Assembly (NCBI GenBank): GCA_021160765.1
Contig: JAGHBW010000114.1
Location: forward strand, 1 to 11,895
Length of the DNA stretch: 11,895 nt
Reading direction: 5' to 3'
DNA from: Thermoplasmata archaeon
Lineage (GTDB): Archaea > Thermoplasmatota > Penumbrarchaeia > Penumbrarchaeales > EX4484-36
How positions within the stretch are numbered: the first letter of the stretch is position 1; the number at the start of each line of letters is the position of its first letter. The notes below the pieces were generated by a model that was given only the letters and a program-made list of their open reading frames with translations, had not been told where the DNA came from and searched no databases. Shown here in pieces: positions 11,842-11,895 of this stretch. The translations under genes and the position numbers were made by a program.

Positions 11842-11895
11842 TAAGCAGACGGCAGGCTAGCTAGACCCCAAACGACGTGACACCGGTTGGAGCGC

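Noticed and set aside
1..11895. CRISPR array, insertion sequence or origin repeats
   Set aside because: No regularly spaced direct repeats, transposase motifs or terminal inverted repeats were seen; the repetitive tracts are coding Glu/Lys stretches.

Overview
The window reads as archaeal chromosome, most likely Thermoplasmatota (Euryarchaeota). The elongation factor 2 follows the Thermoplasma/Aciduliprofundum-type sequence as I remember it, including the opening MGRKEEN, the DYDEQEQARGITIN block and a C-terminus ending in DYYAST. The S7 - EF-2 - EF-1A - S10 gene order is archaeal. Promoters look like TATA boxes rather than bacterial -35/-10 pairs, several starts carry a GGAGGT/GGTGA ribosome binding site, and the phosphoglycerate kinase is of the archaeal type.

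Positions 1-5047 (plus strand) hold translation genes. They are a 5'-truncated rpsG with a very long Lys/Glu-rich N-terminal extension, EF-2, EF-1A with its own promoter, S10, a GC-rich hairpin terminator, and tRNA-Ser(TGA). Positions 5048-5965 hold a small DUF5678-like gene followed by a retropepsin-like aspartyl protease gene broken by one in-frame TGA. Both promoters have a dyad over the TATA box. Positions 6141-7472 hold phosphoglycerate kinase and tRNA-Thr(CGT). The last ten bases of the kinase gene, including its stop codon, are the first ten bases of the tRNA.

Positions 7473-8469 look like a less constrained accessory strip. It has a strong TATA promoter, a lipoprotein leader frameshifted from its beta-sandwich (DNRLRE-like) body, and then an unexplained 12-bp-stem structure. 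That structure has its own TATA-like element about 27 bases upstream and a T-run just after it, so it is a candidate small non-coding RNA. A GC-rich hairpin follows.

Positions 8470-11051 (minus strand) form a compact probable operon, read from right to left. It encodes an 85-residue two-helix membrane protein, a TPR protein with an acidic linker and C-terminal zinc ribbon, a roughly 53-residue coiled-coil protein, a protein with two zinc-binding modules, and a DnaQ/RNase H-fold exonuclease-like protein. The last four are separated by 3 bases or fewer. I do not recognise this gene set as a named system. Beyond it, 11152-11841 is the C-terminal part of a type II/IV secretion-pilus membrane protein (T2SF, FlaJ/TadC-like) whose 5' end is lost or scrambled near the window edge.

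The least conventional items are the protease pseudogene pair, the PGK/tRNA overlap, the candidate structured RNA and the minus-strand operon. All calls come from reading the sequence; no database search was possible.
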